Source of the DNA: AP-15 sp963787425
Lineage (GTDB): Bacteria > Pseudomonadota > Alphaproteobacteria > ATCC43930 > CGMCC-115725
NCBI GenBank assembly: GCA_963787425.1
Contig: CAWBCV010000004.1
Coordinates: 372,001-436,000, forward strand
Direction: 5' to 3'
Length of the DNA: 64,000 bases
Every line of letters begins with the position of its first letter. Position 1 is the stretch's first letter. The translations under genes and the position numbers were made by a program. Under the pieces are notes generated by a model. The model did no database searches and had not been told where the DNA came from. It worked only from the letters and a program-made list of their open reading frames with translations. Shown here one piece after another: positions 63,481 to 64,000 of this stretch.

Positions 63481-64000
63481 CTAGGCTCCGAACACCTGGT
63501 TGTAGGTTTCCAGCAATTTCGGCCGTAGCGGGTTGATGAACACCCAATCGGGGCTGAAGATCTGCATCTCGTCCATCTTCGATTCCGGATATGCCATGTA
63601 CTTCGCTACCTGGGGCTTGAAGTCGAGACCGGCGATCGAGGGGGCGGTCAAGGTTGCCTCGGCAAGCAGCTGCTGCACCCCGGGATCGAGCATCAAGTTG
63701 ATGAAGGCGATCGCGAGTTCGCGCTCCGGCCCGTTCTTGACGAGGGTGAGGGTATTGATCCCGGCAAAGGCGCCTTCCCGCGGGTAACACATGTCGACCG
63801 GCGCGCCCTGGACTGTGTAGGGGTAGACGCTTTTCGAGTAGAAGATGCCGGCGATGTCGGCCTCCCCCTGCGCCACCTGCATCACCGTCGTCTGGTTCTC
63901 GAAGATGCTCAATACGTTGGGCTTCAGCGCCGCCATCTTCGGCCACGCCTGCTCGATCATGTATTGGGTTTCGGAATAAGGTTTGCCGGTCTCGACGGAT
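63481..64000 (-). CDS. ABC transporter periplasmic solute-binding protein (partial)
   Basis: The frame runs off the window end (5' part missing). 172 codons are visible, including VAQGEADIAGIFYSKSVYPY, PVDMCYPREGAFAGINTLTL and AIAFINLMLDPGVQQLLAEA, typical of PotD/PotF-type binding proteins, with the family ending (ETYNQVFGA). Ligand may be a polyamine or another organic cation or acid. Stop TAG 63481-63483 abuts the ATPase start. Confidence 0.85.
   Translation of the reverse strand, partial: SVETGKPYSETQYMIEQAWPKMAALKPNVLSIFENQTTVMQVAQGEADIAGIFYSKSVYPYTVQGAPVDMCYPREGAFAGINTLTLVKNGPERELAIAFINLMLDPGVQQLLAEATLTAPSIAGLDFKPQVAKYMAYPESKMDEMQIFSPDWVFINPLRPKLLETYNQVFGA

Overview
The window looks like a chromosome segment of a high-GC alphaproteobacterium, probably Hyphomicrobiales-like. 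The pointers are a palindromic intergenic element of the type common in those genomes (53940-54030), the codon bias, and a catabolic gene set rich in amidohydrolases, a hydantoinase/DUF917 pair, HpcH aldolase, MFS and ABC transport. The taxonomic call is an inference.

0-5.6 kb is a decayed stretch. DUF302, NIPSNAP, a membrane protein, an AI-2E permease fragment, a Vgb-like lyase and a xanthine-dehydrogenase C-terminus are all broken by indels or truncation. Only a cupin gene and a PLP dehydratase gene are intact.

5.6-19.2 kb is the most interesting part. It is one tightly coupled minus-strand operon of eight genes (overlaps of 1-4 nt, gaps of 4-42 nt). In transcription order it encodes: a flavoprotein fused to two cyclic-nucleotide-binding domains and four [4Fe-4S] sites; a membrane protein with two His pairs each 14 residues apart (b-haem-like); an FHA-TM-decahaem cytochrome; a small unknown exported protein; a two-domain HbpS/GlcG-like lipoprotein; an outer-membrane beta-barrel; a decahaem cytochrome fused to an LVIVD beta-propeller; and a small lipoprotein (frameshifted). 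I infer an electron route from cytosolic reductant through the inner membrane and periplasm to the outer membrane, resembling porin-cytochrome conduits in logic but not in gene content.

19.5-27.2 kb holds satellites of that system: an M15-type murein peptidase, two tandem pentahaem cytochromes with a CX4CH first site, a second copy of the small lipoprotein, a DUF4239 membrane protein and a HAMP-class III nucleotide cyclase that could supply the cyclic nucleotide.

27.4-45 kb is mosaic and decaying. It has relics of a MetE-like methyltransferase, a frameshifted PQQ-type dehydrogenase with a cytochrome c tail, a frameshifted opine-dehydrogenase-like gene, amidohydrolase and cupin relics, and a LysR regulator. 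It also carries a Hachiman-like defence locus (DUF1837 plus SF2 helicase) that is frameshifted and split by a 1.6 kb mobile element with a 7 bp target duplication.

45-64 kb is mostly intact catabolic and transport DNA: amidohydrolase/SDR, FAD oxidase, hydantoinase/DUF917, a TIR-TM-Sel1 protein with 108 bp repeats, a serine hydrolase/HpcH aldolase/sulfite-oxidase-like operon, a Spy/CpxP-like protein, an MFS transporter, an HpaB-type monooxygenase with a divergent FMN reductase, and the end of a polyamine-type ABC transporter operon.
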